In this document: positions 14,471 to 27,296 of the stretch, piece after piece | How positions within the stretch are numbered: position 1 is the first letter of the stretch | Layout of the letters: every line of letters begins with the position of its first letter | Source of the DNA: Chrysomallon squamiferum | Taxonomy: Eukaryota; Mollusca; Gastropoda; Neomphalida; Peltospiridae | Assembly: GCA_012295275.1 (NCBI GenBank) | Contig: CM022671.1 | Span: 29,084,750 to 29,148,749 of the forward strand | DNA length: 64,000 nt | Direction: 5' to 3' | The notes under the pieces: generated by a model | Told to the model about the DNA's origin: nothing | The model's input: the letters and a program-made list of their open reading frames with translations, nothing else | Databases searched by the model: none | Program-made: the position numbers and the translations under genes

Positions 14471-14578
14471 TAGCCCCAGCCTGCAGAAGCCTGTCAAAAA
14501 TTTAGTTATTTGGATGACTTCATTCAACAGAAAATTTAATTACTGGATAATCCAAGACTTTACGAGATGATGATATTT

Positions 14579-17500
14579 TTATTTTGGTTTAAGAGCAGAC
14601 ATTTCACTGGACAGGACTTCAGTGATATGAATGCAGCGTTTGGCATCTTCGATATTCATTCGATTTAAGGCTAATTCTGCAGCTTCTCTCACATTCTTGA
14701 TTGGATCGTTTCTCCTGAAAAATAAAAACAGTGACAAATGAAATTATTTGTTCTATCATTAATTCAGTTATTATTAATTTTTTTGTTCATTGATTTAAAA
14801 AAAAATTATTTTGTATTAGTTTATATCTGAAATCAAATAACTGACTCTAGGATAAAACTGATTTTAACAAATATATTTTAGATATTTAAACAACAATTAT
14901 AATAAATATAATAATTTCCGTGACAATTATCATAATTATAATAAACCAACAAAATTGCAATTTAAATAATCATAAAATAATAGAAACACAAACAAAAAGA
15001 AAATATTCTTACCATCTGTCAACGACGTGACTGACAGCTCGAACTGCTTTGAGTGAGCCCAGTGATAACAGAGCACTTTCTCTGACCAGTCTGTCCTCAT
15101 CTTCCAGTAATCCAACCAGCTTGTCCACTGTGTCCTTTCTGTCCTTGCCTGAAATACCAAAGTCACCTTTTCTTTTTATACTCATTTCTTTCACTAACTT
15201 CAGGTTTCCTCAGCTAATACCAAAAAGGTAACTCAACCTTTTTTTAATTTATATTTTATGTGGTTTGTAGAAATAGTCTTAACAATATTTCATATACTTC
15301 CTAGTGACTGTAAAGATGATTTTTCTCTTTTGGTATATTTAGCTCATGTTGTCTGAAGAAACTGGGAAATTGAGTGAACTGTATTTCCATATGTTTCTTT
15401 GTGATTGATTGTAAATGTTTACTTTTCACTGTTGTTATATTTAATTTATTCATAAATTTCCTCTTGATAGTAATGTTTCTCTTTTATTACAGTTTGTTTG
15501 AAATAGCCTAACTATATTTTGATTATATTTCCTATTTATTGTTTTTCAACACCAGCATCTGCTAATTATAATGGTTTATAAAAACAAACTGTTTATGAGA
15601 AGGCACAAAAACTGATAAATTCTTTTTGTCTGTGATGTTATTTAGTCTGAAAAATTTTGATTTTGAAATAACTTAGTCAGTTTGTTAGACTTTATTTTTT
15701 ATTTCTATTTTTATTTTTTTTACAATTAAATGAATAAAATGACCACATTAAAAAAGAGTAAATGGAAGATGATATGCAGTCACTTCACTGAGTTTGTTTG
15801 ATGCCTTTAACTTAATTATGTTTAACACAAAATGCTAGTAACAGTGGTATCCGATATGAATTTATTTTATAAATGACAGAGCTTTGAATTTTCAGTGGAG
15901 GTGACAGAATGTTAAATAACGACATTTTTAACAGATTAATTAAAATGTTAAATAACGACATTTTTAACAGATTAATTAACAAACCTGCTTTAGACAGAGC
16001 TATGGCTGCCACTGCTCTGATGTTTGGATCATCATCTTTCAACATCTCAGTCAATCCAGAAACAATTGCCGGAAAAGTGAATTTTCCTACAAACCAAACA
16101 CATATAAACTGTTATTATTCATATTATGAAACCACACCATATAAAGTTTATTCTTATACAACAATTACAAACATTTTAAGAGCAGACATGTCAATATTTT
16201 ATAGTTATTTAGAGCTGACAAACTTGTACGTACCAAGACTCTGAATGGTGGTCATTCTCAAGGTGCTGTCCATGTCGATGACTTCTCTGAGTGAGAGGTA
16301 AGCAATTGTGTATTCCTCCAGGTGATGGTAGAAGCAATGTGGATCTGCAAATGGGTTGTTGGATATCACTCTGTCATAGGCCACCTTACTGACTGTCTTG
16401 TTCAGGTTGAAGATGTCTTTGTACATGAGGTTCACAAAGAGTTTCTTCTTGTCTTCAGAATAAGCTTTTATGAGTTTTTCCCCATAGTCTTTGAGAAACG
16501 CTTCTTTGAAGTCGGTGAATGAAACTTCGGTTTTACCTTTGAAATGTCGATCCCAGAAGTCATAGCTGAGTCCTGTAAAAATGTTTAATTTAATGTTATA
16601 ATTATCAAGATTTTTAATGATGATAATTATGGTTTCTACTCTTACTAATTATCTTTTATATCTAATATATGTATAAATAGGAAAGAACTTTTTTTTCTGT
16701 CTGGCACAAGAATAATGGTGCAATACCTAAACCCTTTATTTTTATAAAACATATTTTTAGTTACATCACTAAATAACATGAAAGTATATAAAATGTGATG
16801 GCCATCTAATATCTTAAATTTAAATAAAAGTTTTCAATTTTGTGAGGCATAGGCATGATTATACTTTATAAGATATATAACATTCTTGTATCAGACAATG
16901 GTATATTTACAAGTTTTACCAGAATAAGAGCACCTATTTAGAAATAAAGATTAACATATACTTGGCTACTTGGATATATTTAATATAATGAGTATCAATG
17001 AAAGTTAACAGATATATTATCTAGATGTGTTACCTTTCATTTTTGGATCTTTGGTAGCAGCAACATCAGAATTGTCTGTACAACAGTCATCTGACTGAAG
17101 GTCAAGGCCATGTGTAAAGCTCATTTGAAAGTTCATGCCATGAGTGTGAAAAGTTCCATCAACAAACTCATGCTCTGTCATTTTTCGCCTTTCCATCTCT
17201 TGTTTAATACAGGTTATTAGAGCTGGCATGTTTTCTTCATAATGTCCCTCTTTAAACACAAACGTCCAGTTGATTTTAGCCAACATCAGTTGCCTGGTGT
17301 TAGAACAAACATAAAATTTAAACTGTAATAAATCAGCATAGATAAATAATTGCTCAACTGAAACAAAATATAAAGGTGTATGAGCAAAAATTTAAAAAGC
17401 TGTATGTGTCTTACATTATACATTAATATTAAGTATGTTAGAGTGATGATAAATCATCATTTTAAATTTAAATAAAAGATGTTTAGTATTCCTTTCTCTA

Positions 17501-19095
17501 TAATGGGAAAAGCACATATTTATAGATAAAGAATTCACAGCCTCAAGCTTTGACCAAAACGTACCATATAAAAGTTTTTTTTCTATTCTCTATTCTTTCT
17601 AACAGGAAAAGCACACATTTATCAACTGTCTTTGAGGCATTCACACACTCAAACTGTTTTCTAACTTTCTAAGAATACTCACGTTCCTCCACTGAGCTTT
17701 GAGCCAAGATCATGGAATGGACTCAGACCAATGGGGAATATGCCAGAGTTTGAGATGTAAGCCAGTGCAAGTTCATCATTTAGCTGTTTGTCATCAGCTG
17801 AACTTTCACTAAGTATTGGTATGAATATCTGCAAGCAGAGAAACTGTCACTTTAAGAGGCAGTTGATGTGTATAATCAATTGTCTTCCTCCCAGTGTAAA
17901 GAAATAGAAAACTCTATTAATTTGTGTCTGTGTCTGTTGGAGTTTTTGTATAAATAACAGTGCATAAAATGTTTTTGAATCATATTAATTTTTAAAGGTA
18001 ATAAATTATCACTTATTGAACTTAAGATTAGTACATTACAAAGTGTAGTATAAAATAAAGAAAAGAACAAGAAAAAATTAGATCTAATGGTATTAACAAA
18101 GATATTGCTTAATTAAACAGAAAGTAGAGACATTGCAATCAAGGACAGAAAAAGCCAGCATTCCTGCTTCATTGCTACATAATTATCATTTATTATTAAC
18201 AAAGGATGACCTCCAGTAAATTGTTTTTAAAACTACACCACAATGGAGTTTAATTAGGCTATTTTTGATACCATAAAAATCAGTTACCAAATTTTTTTAA
18301 TAAATCTAGATCAGCAATTATCAACCTTTATTTATTTATTTGTTCTTTTTTTTGGGAGGGTGGGTGCACAAGTTCATCTCAAGTTCTATGATCCCACTCA
18401 GAACAAGGACAAAACAGACAGATAAAAATTTCCATTCTCATATTAGGAGTAATTAATAATTTGATTTATCATTACAAGTGATCAGAAAACTAAATGAACA
18501 AACCTTGCAGGCCAAGATAGCTTGACTTTTCTGCTGTCCCACTGATGCCGGGTCTGTAGAGGGACTTGAGTACCACACAGAGAGATTTGATGATCTGATT
18601 GTATCTGTCAAAAAAGAAAATCAATAACATATTAAACTTATATTACTATTTGTAACAAGAAGAACGATGAACAAAAATACAATCAAAACCCATAGAAACA
18701 GTTATACACATCCACATAATAAAACAAATTACTTCTGTCAAGTCCTTAGAGATTTATATCCTTGGTAAGTCTTGATAAGCAAATGCAAAAACTCCATTAC
18801 TTTTATAATTATTTATATGTTTACTTCTGTCTGAAAACCAAAAGTATTTAGCTGAACCATCATTAAGCGTCCATCCATCCAAACTATTAGTTCATTACAG
18901 ATTGTCTAGTCGGCACAATGACCAATAGAAACCCTTCTGCATTTCACAGATTAGAAATTTCTTGCATCATCTATTGCATTTAACTGAATAAAATCTGTCT
19001 GTACCTGTGAGACGTCTGACGAAGTGAATGTCTGCTGGAGTATAGGCTATGACAACATCATTGACAGTTGGCTGGAGGTTGTCGGAACTGGACAT
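14579..19095 (-). CDS. TIR domain - helical linker - HEAT repeat protein
   Basis: Eight coding exons join in frame: 19095-19005, 18604-18504, 17828-17683, 17293-17034, 16572-16234, 16086-15985, 15148-15013 and 14714-14579. They give 436 residues from the ATG at 19095 to a TAA stop. Residues about 14-145 form a TIR domain: VVIAYTPAD is strand A, LSVWYSS strand B, KIFIPILSESS strand C, QLNDELALAY helix C and GIFPIGL strand D. Glu83 lies where NAD-cleaving TIR domains such as SARM1 have their catalytic Glu; in memory alignment the following 14 positions match without a gap. The middle (about 200-312) has FWDRHFKGKTEVSFTDFKEA and is unassigned. Residues about 314-430 are HEAT-like (MLKDDDPNIRAVAAIALSKA, LLEDEDRLVRESALLSLGSL, NVREAAELALNRM). 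I know no standard name for this architecture. The N-terminus is uncertain; see the leader at 19095-23478. Confidence 0.85.
15908..15979. repeat. 36-bp perfect tandem duplication in an intron of the TIR-HEAT gene
   Basis: The block AATGTTAAATAACGACATTT plus TTAACAGATTAATTAA occurs twice in a row with a 36-base period. It lies immediately inside the donor of the exon ending at 15985, on the minus strand. Confidence 0.9.
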
Positions 19096-19950
19096 TATGT
19101 CAGTGGGTGATTCTGGTCAGCACTTTCAAAGGACTGTGAGTTCTTCAGACTCTTTCGTTCAGACTTGGGTCTTGGAGAAACTGGTGTGTTTGCACCACTG
19201 TACTCGCCAACACTGGTTGGCTCAATTACTGTAAAACAGTAACAAATACTACTACTAATGAATAAACACAAAAACAAATAACTGAGTTATACTAGGTTTG
19301 TTTATAAATATATAGTCAAACTGGCACAGAACTAGCAGACATGGAACCTCACATTAAATAAAAATAATAACAATGTACTTATTAAAAATACAGAAACAAA
19401 TCAAGAAAACACTATAAAAGGAAAATTCACATACATCACTCATCAAAAAAATATAATAAAAATAGAAAAATAAATAAATAACAAATTAATAAAAAAAGCT
19501 ATCTTAAATGACAGCCATTTTTAATGAACTATGTTTCTCCATTCTGAAGTTATATTTCAAACTAATATAACATATTTTATCCAAATTACACACACACACA
19601 CACGCACACACACACATATCACACACTAACCTCTTCTCTGAAACTAAAAATCAAGGTTCTTTCCTTACCAAAAGGTTATTAAGTAAATATTAACACATTT
19701 AATTTATTTGATGTTGTTAATGATTTTCTGGTAACCAACTAAGAGATTGCCTTTCCAGCTACACTTCTTAATATAATTTGTTTAAAAATCTTCTCTGGAG
19801 ATTAGAATGCATATCAGATAAATTAAATGAAATAAAAAGCAGACAAAATACTAAACCAGCTGGATCGTTTATATTAATTATATCTAGAAATAGATTTTAA
19901 TATACAACCATCGATGTGCTTTGAATGAACTAGCCAAATGCTTTACTATT

Positions 19951-20006
<56 letters not shown>

Positions 20007-20600
20007 GTTTATTATTATTTTATTATTTTTATGTGTTTTTTTTTTTATCATTGATGAATGGTTCAAAATGCTGAATGATGAGATGTGTGATTTGGGATGA
20101 TGTACCTGACACACCTTGACACACCTTGTCACACCCAACACATGAACACAACACTGTATAATTATATATAATATTGGATTTTAATAAAGTCTCCTTCTAC
20201 CAAATAACACATAAGATAAAATAAGCACAGTAATATATCAAACCAAGAAACTACATCTACCAAAGAGCATGTTAATATAATGAGCATCTGCAGTTCACTT
20301 AATTTACCAAGAGTAATTTCCAGAAAAAAAAAAAAAAAAAAAAATCAATAATGCAGACATATAAAAGACATATTAATCTAAAAGTGCAAGTTGGTTAAAT
20401 GAAAATCATCATACACTATTTGTGTTTTCCTTAAGTAAAAAGAAAAAGAAGATAGTAGCTACTGCTTATTTGATCACTTTGTGAAGTATTATCTATAATT
20501 GTATCACTTAGGACTAATATTACTGGTAATTAAGTGTCTGTGAAGATACAGCAGTATTAATATTTACATCAACAGGAATTTGAAGATAACATAAACCTAG

Positions 20601-20675
<75 letters not shown>

Positions 20676-21891
20676 AAGTAAAGTATCTGCTACTGTTTGA
20701 TTTAAAAACAAATTAGCAAAACCCTTGTATGGCAGCTCTATCTCAGATTACTCATCATTTCTCAAACTCATTATTTCCCAAGTAAAGAATTACTCTTCCT
20801 GTCTGTAGTAATTAGTAATAGATATGCAATCACATACATGTATACACAAAAAGACAGACTGTTGATAAGAAATAAATATTTAAATCAGTGCCATTCTGGG
20901 CTGTAAATTAAAAACTCTGTAAATGTCAGATTTATGTGAAAATAAGACACAAAATCAGATTCATGTGAAAAGTTAATATACAGCATCTGAACATATTATA
21001 ATAAATATTAATGGCATCTATAATTTAGGTTTTAATTTTTATTGCTTTTATTCATAGCTTTTATAAAGTGGTAAAAGAAACATACAGATAGATTCACACA
21101 CTCAAAAACAAATGTGTGTGTGTGTGTGTGTGTACACATATGTAAGCATGAATGTAAACACAGACACACACATACATATATATATTTTTTTTTTTTTTTT
21201 TTAGAGGTACGCACTTCACTTGGCTTTTGACATTTACTTATGTTAGTGTGGATGGAATAGGAATTTGCCATATGTTCCTTTTTAGTTTATTTAAGAAAAG
21301 ATTAAAGATTTAGTCTTTTTGTGAATGAACAGAACTAAATTACTATACTGAAATTTCCATACATGCACATGCAAGAACAAATCACACACACACACACACA
21401 TTTCTTGAATAAATATTACTTATTATAATACCTAGTGAATTTGTGTTCATTTGTTGTTTTTAAATACAAAACAGTTCCAAGGTAGGAATATACTACAGGC
21501 AAACATACTTATTCAGTCAACTTTTCCGTATTTATAGATATGTATAATAATGTCCATACAATGGAAAATAACTATTCTCAAATACTAGAAATATTTACTA
21601 AGCAGACCAGAAAACAGGAGCATGATGAAGGGACATATCAAATAAAAATATGAGAATGATTTATGTCATGAGAATTTATGTTTTTTTTTGTTTCAAAATA
21701 AATATGTAACTGGAGATTTAAGAAAATATTTTTAGCATTAATGGCATTTATTGAATATGTAATCCTAAATTTCAATAGTTCTGTTTTTTCATATTTTATC
21801 CAGTGTTTGTAGTAAATGTATTTGCAGCAAATATATAAGAAATCATTGAAAGCATCACATTCAGTTTTTTAAGAAAATAATAACAATACTA

Positions 21892-21924
<33 letters not shown>

Positions 21925-23478
21925 ATAATAATAATAATAATTATAATTATTATTATTATTCATAAATAAATCAGTAATAATAAATATTAGTATGGATAAT
22001 GGACAACACATTACATTTTATTTTTTTTTTATATATATATATTTTTTTTCGACATATTGACTGAAATTTTTTTTTTTTAAATAAAATAAATTTTTAAACA
22101 AATAATTTAAAAAATAAAATTTAATAATATAATAAATAAATAAATGAAAATAAAAAATGAACATAATATTAACTCAAACTTCTCTGCCCATGTAAATATC
22201 TAATTAATAAATGATTTTTAAAACATTTCATGAACTAGATATTCAAAACTAATAGATCAAGAACATTTTTTTCAACTTAAGGAATTGAAAAAGAAAAATT
22301 AATTTCCATAAAGGTTTAAATACAAATGAAATTATGTCACATACGACTTTAAAACATTTAACACAACATTATGAACTACATGTATGTTTCTCACAACAGT
22401 TATTATCTGACAGAATATACTGTATTTATGTTCAACCACCACCAGTACCACCACAATAACAACCTTAACCACACATTTAACAATACAAACTATATATACA
22501 CTTCACTAATACTTATATAATCTGACATTACCATGACCAACATCACATTAACAACAACATCTTAATCCTACATCATATAATCTGAATAGAACCTAACATC
22601 AAATATCATGTATTTATGTAAGCCTTCACCAAAATCACTGCACCATAATCATCATCAACAATGAAAACATCATCATCTATCTACATATTAAGAACATAGA
22701 TTTATAATCTGAAAGATTATGTAAAATCAACAATGTCCCCTCCCCCACATCTAACACTACATAAGCTAGATATAGATTTTCACAACAATTACAATCTATC
22801 AACAGAATATCATATTTATGTAACATTATTATACCAACAACAAAAATAGAATCAATGTAACACTATATTAACAGATGTAGGTTCATCAAAACAATTATGA
22901 TCTGGCAGAAAATCAAAATACTACTACTTTATATATATATTGTATCTGAATAGTAAAGCTGTATTTAGTTTTTGTCAAACCCAATAACCAAACAAATTAA
23001 CAACAGAAAAGATATTTTAAAAAAAGTAATAAAAAAAACTTAAAAACTGTAGATGAAAAACCCTCCCCCACAAAAACAACAACAAATAATAAAATAAAAT
23101 AAAATGAATAATAATTATAATTAAAATTAAATAATTAAACAAATAAATAAAAACAATATAAACTGATATAATAAATATCCAAGCACTAGATTTTTAATTT
23201 TTTTCATTATTTATTAAAATTTGATTTATTTATTTTCGTAACTGTTTTGAAGAAAGAAAAAAAAACAAGAAGAAAAAAAAAAATACAATTTACATTGTAG
23301 AAAAATAATGGCCAGCAAATCACCAACATAACATGAATCATGCACTGACAGTCAGTCAATCACCTAAGCAACAGTGTAACAGAAACACAACACAGATCCA
23401 GGAAACATGGATCTTACTGTTAATTCTTATTCCTGCTCTTGCAGTAGATTTTCCTCTCGACGAGCCTGCACACCCCAT
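19095..23478 (-). CDS. Upstream leader ORF with myristoylation-type start, spliced to the TIR exon but out of frame
   Basis: ATG at 23478 opens MGCAGSSRGKSTARAGIRIN. This exon ends at 23418 before a good donor (GTAAGA) and joins in phase to an acceptor before 19228. The second part reads EPTSVGEYSGANTPVSPRP, then KSERKSLKNSQSFESADQ, and stops at TAA 19095-19097 (64 residues). Gly2-Cys3 with Ser at position 6 fits N-myristoylation plus palmitoylation, and the Ser/Pro-rich stretch looks like a real linker. The stop overlaps the ATG of the TIR frame as TAATG, so leader and TIR domain are one base apart in frame. Possible readings are a missing base in the assembly, unseen alternative splicing, a regulatory upstream ORF, or frameshifting or reinitiation. 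I could not decide among them. Confidence 0.55.
19229..23417. other. Intron of the TIR-HEAT gene with several microsatellites
   Basis: This 4.2-kb intron separates the leader exon from the TIR exon. It holds (TTA)n at about 19961-20004, a pure (GA)n tract at 20607-20674, a GT run near 21113-21132, (TAC)n followed by (TAA)n at about 21889-21940, and a degenerate AC-rich repeat at about 22390-22930. No extra coding exon was convincing. Confidence 0.65.
20607..20674. repeat. (GA)n microsatellite
   Basis: A pure GA dinucleotide run of about 68 bases on the plus strand (CT in the sense of the minus-strand gene), within an intron. Confidence 0.95.
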
Positions 23479-24325
23479 ATTCCACAAAGTCCCGGTAGAC
23501 AGAGGGCTTTGACCATTTTCACACACTAGGCATAATCAGTGTATGACAATTCTGACTAGAAATCAAGAATAGTAATTAAAAAATAAATTAAACAATGGTA
23601 AACAGGCATGGACTACTGACACAAGCAGTAAGTAATGAAAAAGTTGCTAATGAAATGACAATTCTGGAACAGCTAAATCAATGACTGTGAAACACACACA
23701 CACACACACACAAAGAAAGAAAAAGACAAAATGGACCAATAATGGAAGATCTCAAATTGCTTTATTTGCTTTCTCTATTAGGACAAACGAGAAAAATCTG
23801 TTTATATGTAATTAAGTATTAAACTCTTAATATTACCTACAAAACAGAATTAACAAGAACTATTCTGAAATGAATTATTATAATTAGTACCTCTCATTCA
23901 TTTCTTCTTTTTTTTTTAATTATGTTCTTAAAGACAACCTGCGGCACAAAACAACAGGTAGTTCAAGGCATTGTTATTGTCAGGGTATGTAAAGTAATTA
24001 TATTTCATTTAATCTTGCCTTTATTTTATATAGAAAGATTATGTCTCAAATATAATGTCACTCTGTAAACAGCTATTAGGACAGGTTTAATCATTTGATT
24101 TGAAATTCTCAGAAAGATGATTAAAAACATTGTAGGATGATGAAGATTTATTATGAGCCAAAAGAAAACATTTTTCTGCATTTATATCAATCAGTAGTTA
24201 TTTTATATGATTCAAAGAATTTTATTTTAATTTTTTTGTTTTTGTTTTGTTTTACAGTGTTTTCTGTACTGTAGCTAAGTGGGTGAAAAACCAAAACAAC
24301 AAAACAAAATGAAAATAAAAAGTAA

Positions 24326-24371
<46 letters not shown>

Positions 24372-27086
24372 TTAAAAAATAAAATAAAAATGAGTAAATA
24401 ATAAAATTTAAAGGAAGCAAAATAAATAACATCTGAATACAATTTATAAAGAATAATTATGTAATATCAGCTTAATATGAACTTATTTCTAAATGTCAAG
24501 AATGGGAAAAAAAAAAAAACACCTCTGTGCATATTAAATTATTGTCATACTTTATTATTAGTGTGATAACTTATCAGTAACCCCCCCATAAAATAAAATA
24601 AATCAAGTAATATTATACAAAATCTATATTTAGGCAATTTGCTGGAGATAGGCTTTAAAAAATACAGTCAAAATCTTTGAATTTATTGTAAATTAATACC
24701 ACCAACAGCATAAAAAAAATATCTAAAAACTAATTTTCTTTGACACTATTTAATAACAGATCTATAAAATTTGTAAATATTTTATCATCATCATCGTCAT
24801 CTTCTTCTTCTTACAGATGGATGTATCTTAATACAGATCAGCCACAGAAACCAATTCATCTGAGATCATAAATATATCTAGAAATGGTTTCATTAAATAG
24901 TAAAAATCAAAACCCACTACTGTAAGCCCCTCTAATCAAAGGTATTGATGGAAATTAATGTATTTTGGTTAGTGAAGCTTGCCATTAAAGGTTTCAAATC
25001 AATCCCAGATTTCAGCTTGATTCACTTTTATTTTTTATTCCAAAGAAGTGGTTTAGAAGTTTTCTACAGACGCAAATAGAAAATAAATTCTAAATGACAT
25101 ATGTTAATCTGGTTATTGCCTTCATAAGTTATTGCCTTCTGCTAAAAAACAGATGAAAAAGTCTGGGAAATGTTTCTTTAACAGTTCAAGCAAGTTAGGA
25201 TCATGAAGCCATAGGAAATATCTGGGAATTTTATTTTAAATACTGATGAACAATATTTTCATTATTTAATAAAAGCTTCAGTTCTATTCAAATCAAAGGA
25301 AATGAAAGTATCTTTTAGTATACCAACCTTAATATTAAAGGTCAGTTTACAAGCATAATTATAATATTAAGAGCTGTGTAGCTGCCGTTTTTCTTTTGTT
25401 TTTTTGAAGAGGTTGGAAATGCCATTTAAAGACATAATAATAAATAATAATATAATACAGTACAGTGAAAAAACAACATTAAACAAATATCAATAAAATG
25501 CAACTAAGAAACCAAACTCATCACTAATATCTTTTTTCCTAATATAGTCAGAGATAATATACACTAATGTGTTTTCTAATAGTTATGAAACATATTTTAA
25601 TATTTATAAAATAACAACATGAGATAAAAAATAAAAATTTAAAAATGGAATAGATAATAGGAAAACAACTGAGGCACTAGGTAGCTTTGTCACATAGATT
25701 ATTAAGGTTATGACAGATTTATAAGGAAAACAAAATTTACATATATATTACAACAACAGTAGATTCACTTAATTTCTAATGAATGAATTAATGAATAAAT
25801 GTTTAATAACAACCCAGCACAAAAAAGACTGAGTGTTGGGTGTCAGGTACCATTAATATATAATTAAATAGTAAAATAATATTCAAATATTCAAAAGTAT
25901 ATAGAACACAGTATAAAGAGCTGCACAAAATATAAATATCTCATAAAATTTATTATAAAAAGATGTTTCCTATAAAAATATCAATAAAAAAATCAGGTGG
26001 AAATGAAACAATTCATATCTAATAGGACACATGTGTATAATATTCTACAGGAAACAAAATTAAAAAATCCAGATTTAATAATAATAATAAAAGATAGTTG
26101 TTAATTATTTATTTACTGAATACCTATATACATAATAAAAACATTTTAAATCATAAGCATATACATATAAAATTTTATTTCTCAATATTGTAAAACCATA
26201 CTGAAATAAAATTGATAGACACCTCAGAAAATATGAGTATATTGTAGAATCGCATCATACTGAGTATTAGCTGTTAACCAAAACAAGGATAATGGCTTCT
26301 TGCAAGTACTAATTATGATAAAAATAGAATTCTGCTCAAGAATAACACCTGTTCCAATTATTTAACATCCAATTGTACATTGATTGCTTCCATGTTCTGT
26401 CTCACATAAGTGACTATTTTCATCAATATTGTCCTTGATTTATCAGGAACATTAGTGAACATATAATCAATCTTGTGGAATAATTATTTGAAAGCTCTGT
26501 GATGTTCCTTTAAGCTGCCTTTTCTTACAACTGCTTTAATTGATATAACTATGAAACATGCTGTTATTTAATTATTAATGGTTAAAAATTGAGTCTGTTG
26601 CAGTGACTTTAATTATTTATAATGCCAGTAACCTTACAGCACCCCATTTCTTGCTGTCAATATGATTAAAAACTGCCTACAGTTATATTCTGACAGAAAA
26701 TCAAAATAACACTATTTTGACAGTGGAATTGATCCATCATATCATAGGATTTAGGAAAAGAAAAATAAATTTATAAAATAAAACAGTCATGAAAACATAA
26801 TGTGGTGAGCTAACTTGAAGCAAAGTAAAAGAAATATTCGTTCATTTTGGCTGGTCTGTTTCTGAACATTAAAAAAGTATCATTATGATCATGTCATCGT
26901 AAAATGTGTTAATACGATAGATAGAAGATCTGTTCCGTGTTGTCCAGAACTGGCAAAACACTGAAGTCCCAGGGAACTTAAATGTAATATTTTAAGAACT
27001 AAATCACAGCTTTGGATTCCTCTTTGCGTACTTAACACAACAGGCTACTGATCAATTACTTTCATGTCTAAGACAAACTAATTAGC
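23479..27086. other. Probable 5' intron of the TIR-HEAT gene, no coding exon seen
   Basis: AT-rich sequence upstream of the leader ATG on the minus strand. A possible acceptor (GCCTAG before TGTGTG, near 23530) sits upstream of the leader exon and a strong donor sits at 27086. Most of this span is therefore probably one 3.5-kb intron in the 5' UTR. It contains (AC)n at 23693-23711 and (AAT)n at about 24329-24369. No protein-like frame was found on either strand. Confidence 0.5.
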
Positions 27087-27296
27087 TTACCTGATATACA
27101 GCAACGATATAACTGTCATCTATCACATAGATAAGTTGAACGGAGAAGATAAATTGTGTATTTCAGCGATCCTGCCTAGTTACATTGATAACTGCGCACT
27201 GACAAATTCCCCGCAACTATGCTAATTAGTAGTAGTACTTTTCATGACCAGTCTATGATTCCTTCTGCTATTTCTGGTTTTGCACAACACTACAAA
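27087..27296. promoter_or_regulatory. Shared divergent promoter region, TIR-HEAT gene (-) and ACADS (+)
   Basis: On the minus strand, TATATCAG followed by GTAAGC at 27086/27087 is a strong 5' splice site and suggests a non-coding first exon of the TIR-HEAT gene starting within about 100 bases. The ACADS ATG is at 27297. The two starts therefore lie about 200 bases apart, head to head. The segment is less AT-rich than its surroundings. I saw no clear TATA box. Confidence 0.5.

Larger units (their letters stand above)
5571..14578. other. AT-rich spacer between SVOP and the TIR-HEAT gene (includes both 3' UTRs)
   Basis: No protein-like reading frame was found on either strand. The first part should be the SVOP 3' UTR, beginning TAAAGAATTTTTT after the stop. 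AATAAA hexamers are frequent (for example at 6883-6888), so the true cleavage site cannot be chosen by eye. It contains (AC)n at 6992-7067, (TTA)n at about 7335-7388, a pure A tract near 8602-8639, (TTA/GATTAT)n at 8757-8803, (TATC)n at 9571-9600 and (AAAT)n at 12308-12376. A MITE lies at 10505-10769. The end is the 3' UTR of the minus-strand gene, with a 33-bp minisatellite. Confidence 0.7.

Noticed and set aside
17493-17665. Diverged internal duplication around GGAAAAGCACAxATTTAT in a TIR-HEAT intron
   Set aside because: The similarity is limited to short stretches and needs alignment to be convincing.
23400-23510. Alternative frames of the leader exon (VYRDFVEYGVCRLVERK and MVKALCLPGLCG)
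   Set aside because: Both end in stop codons before the donor and do not match the phase of the next exon; the first looks protein-like, so it is noted.
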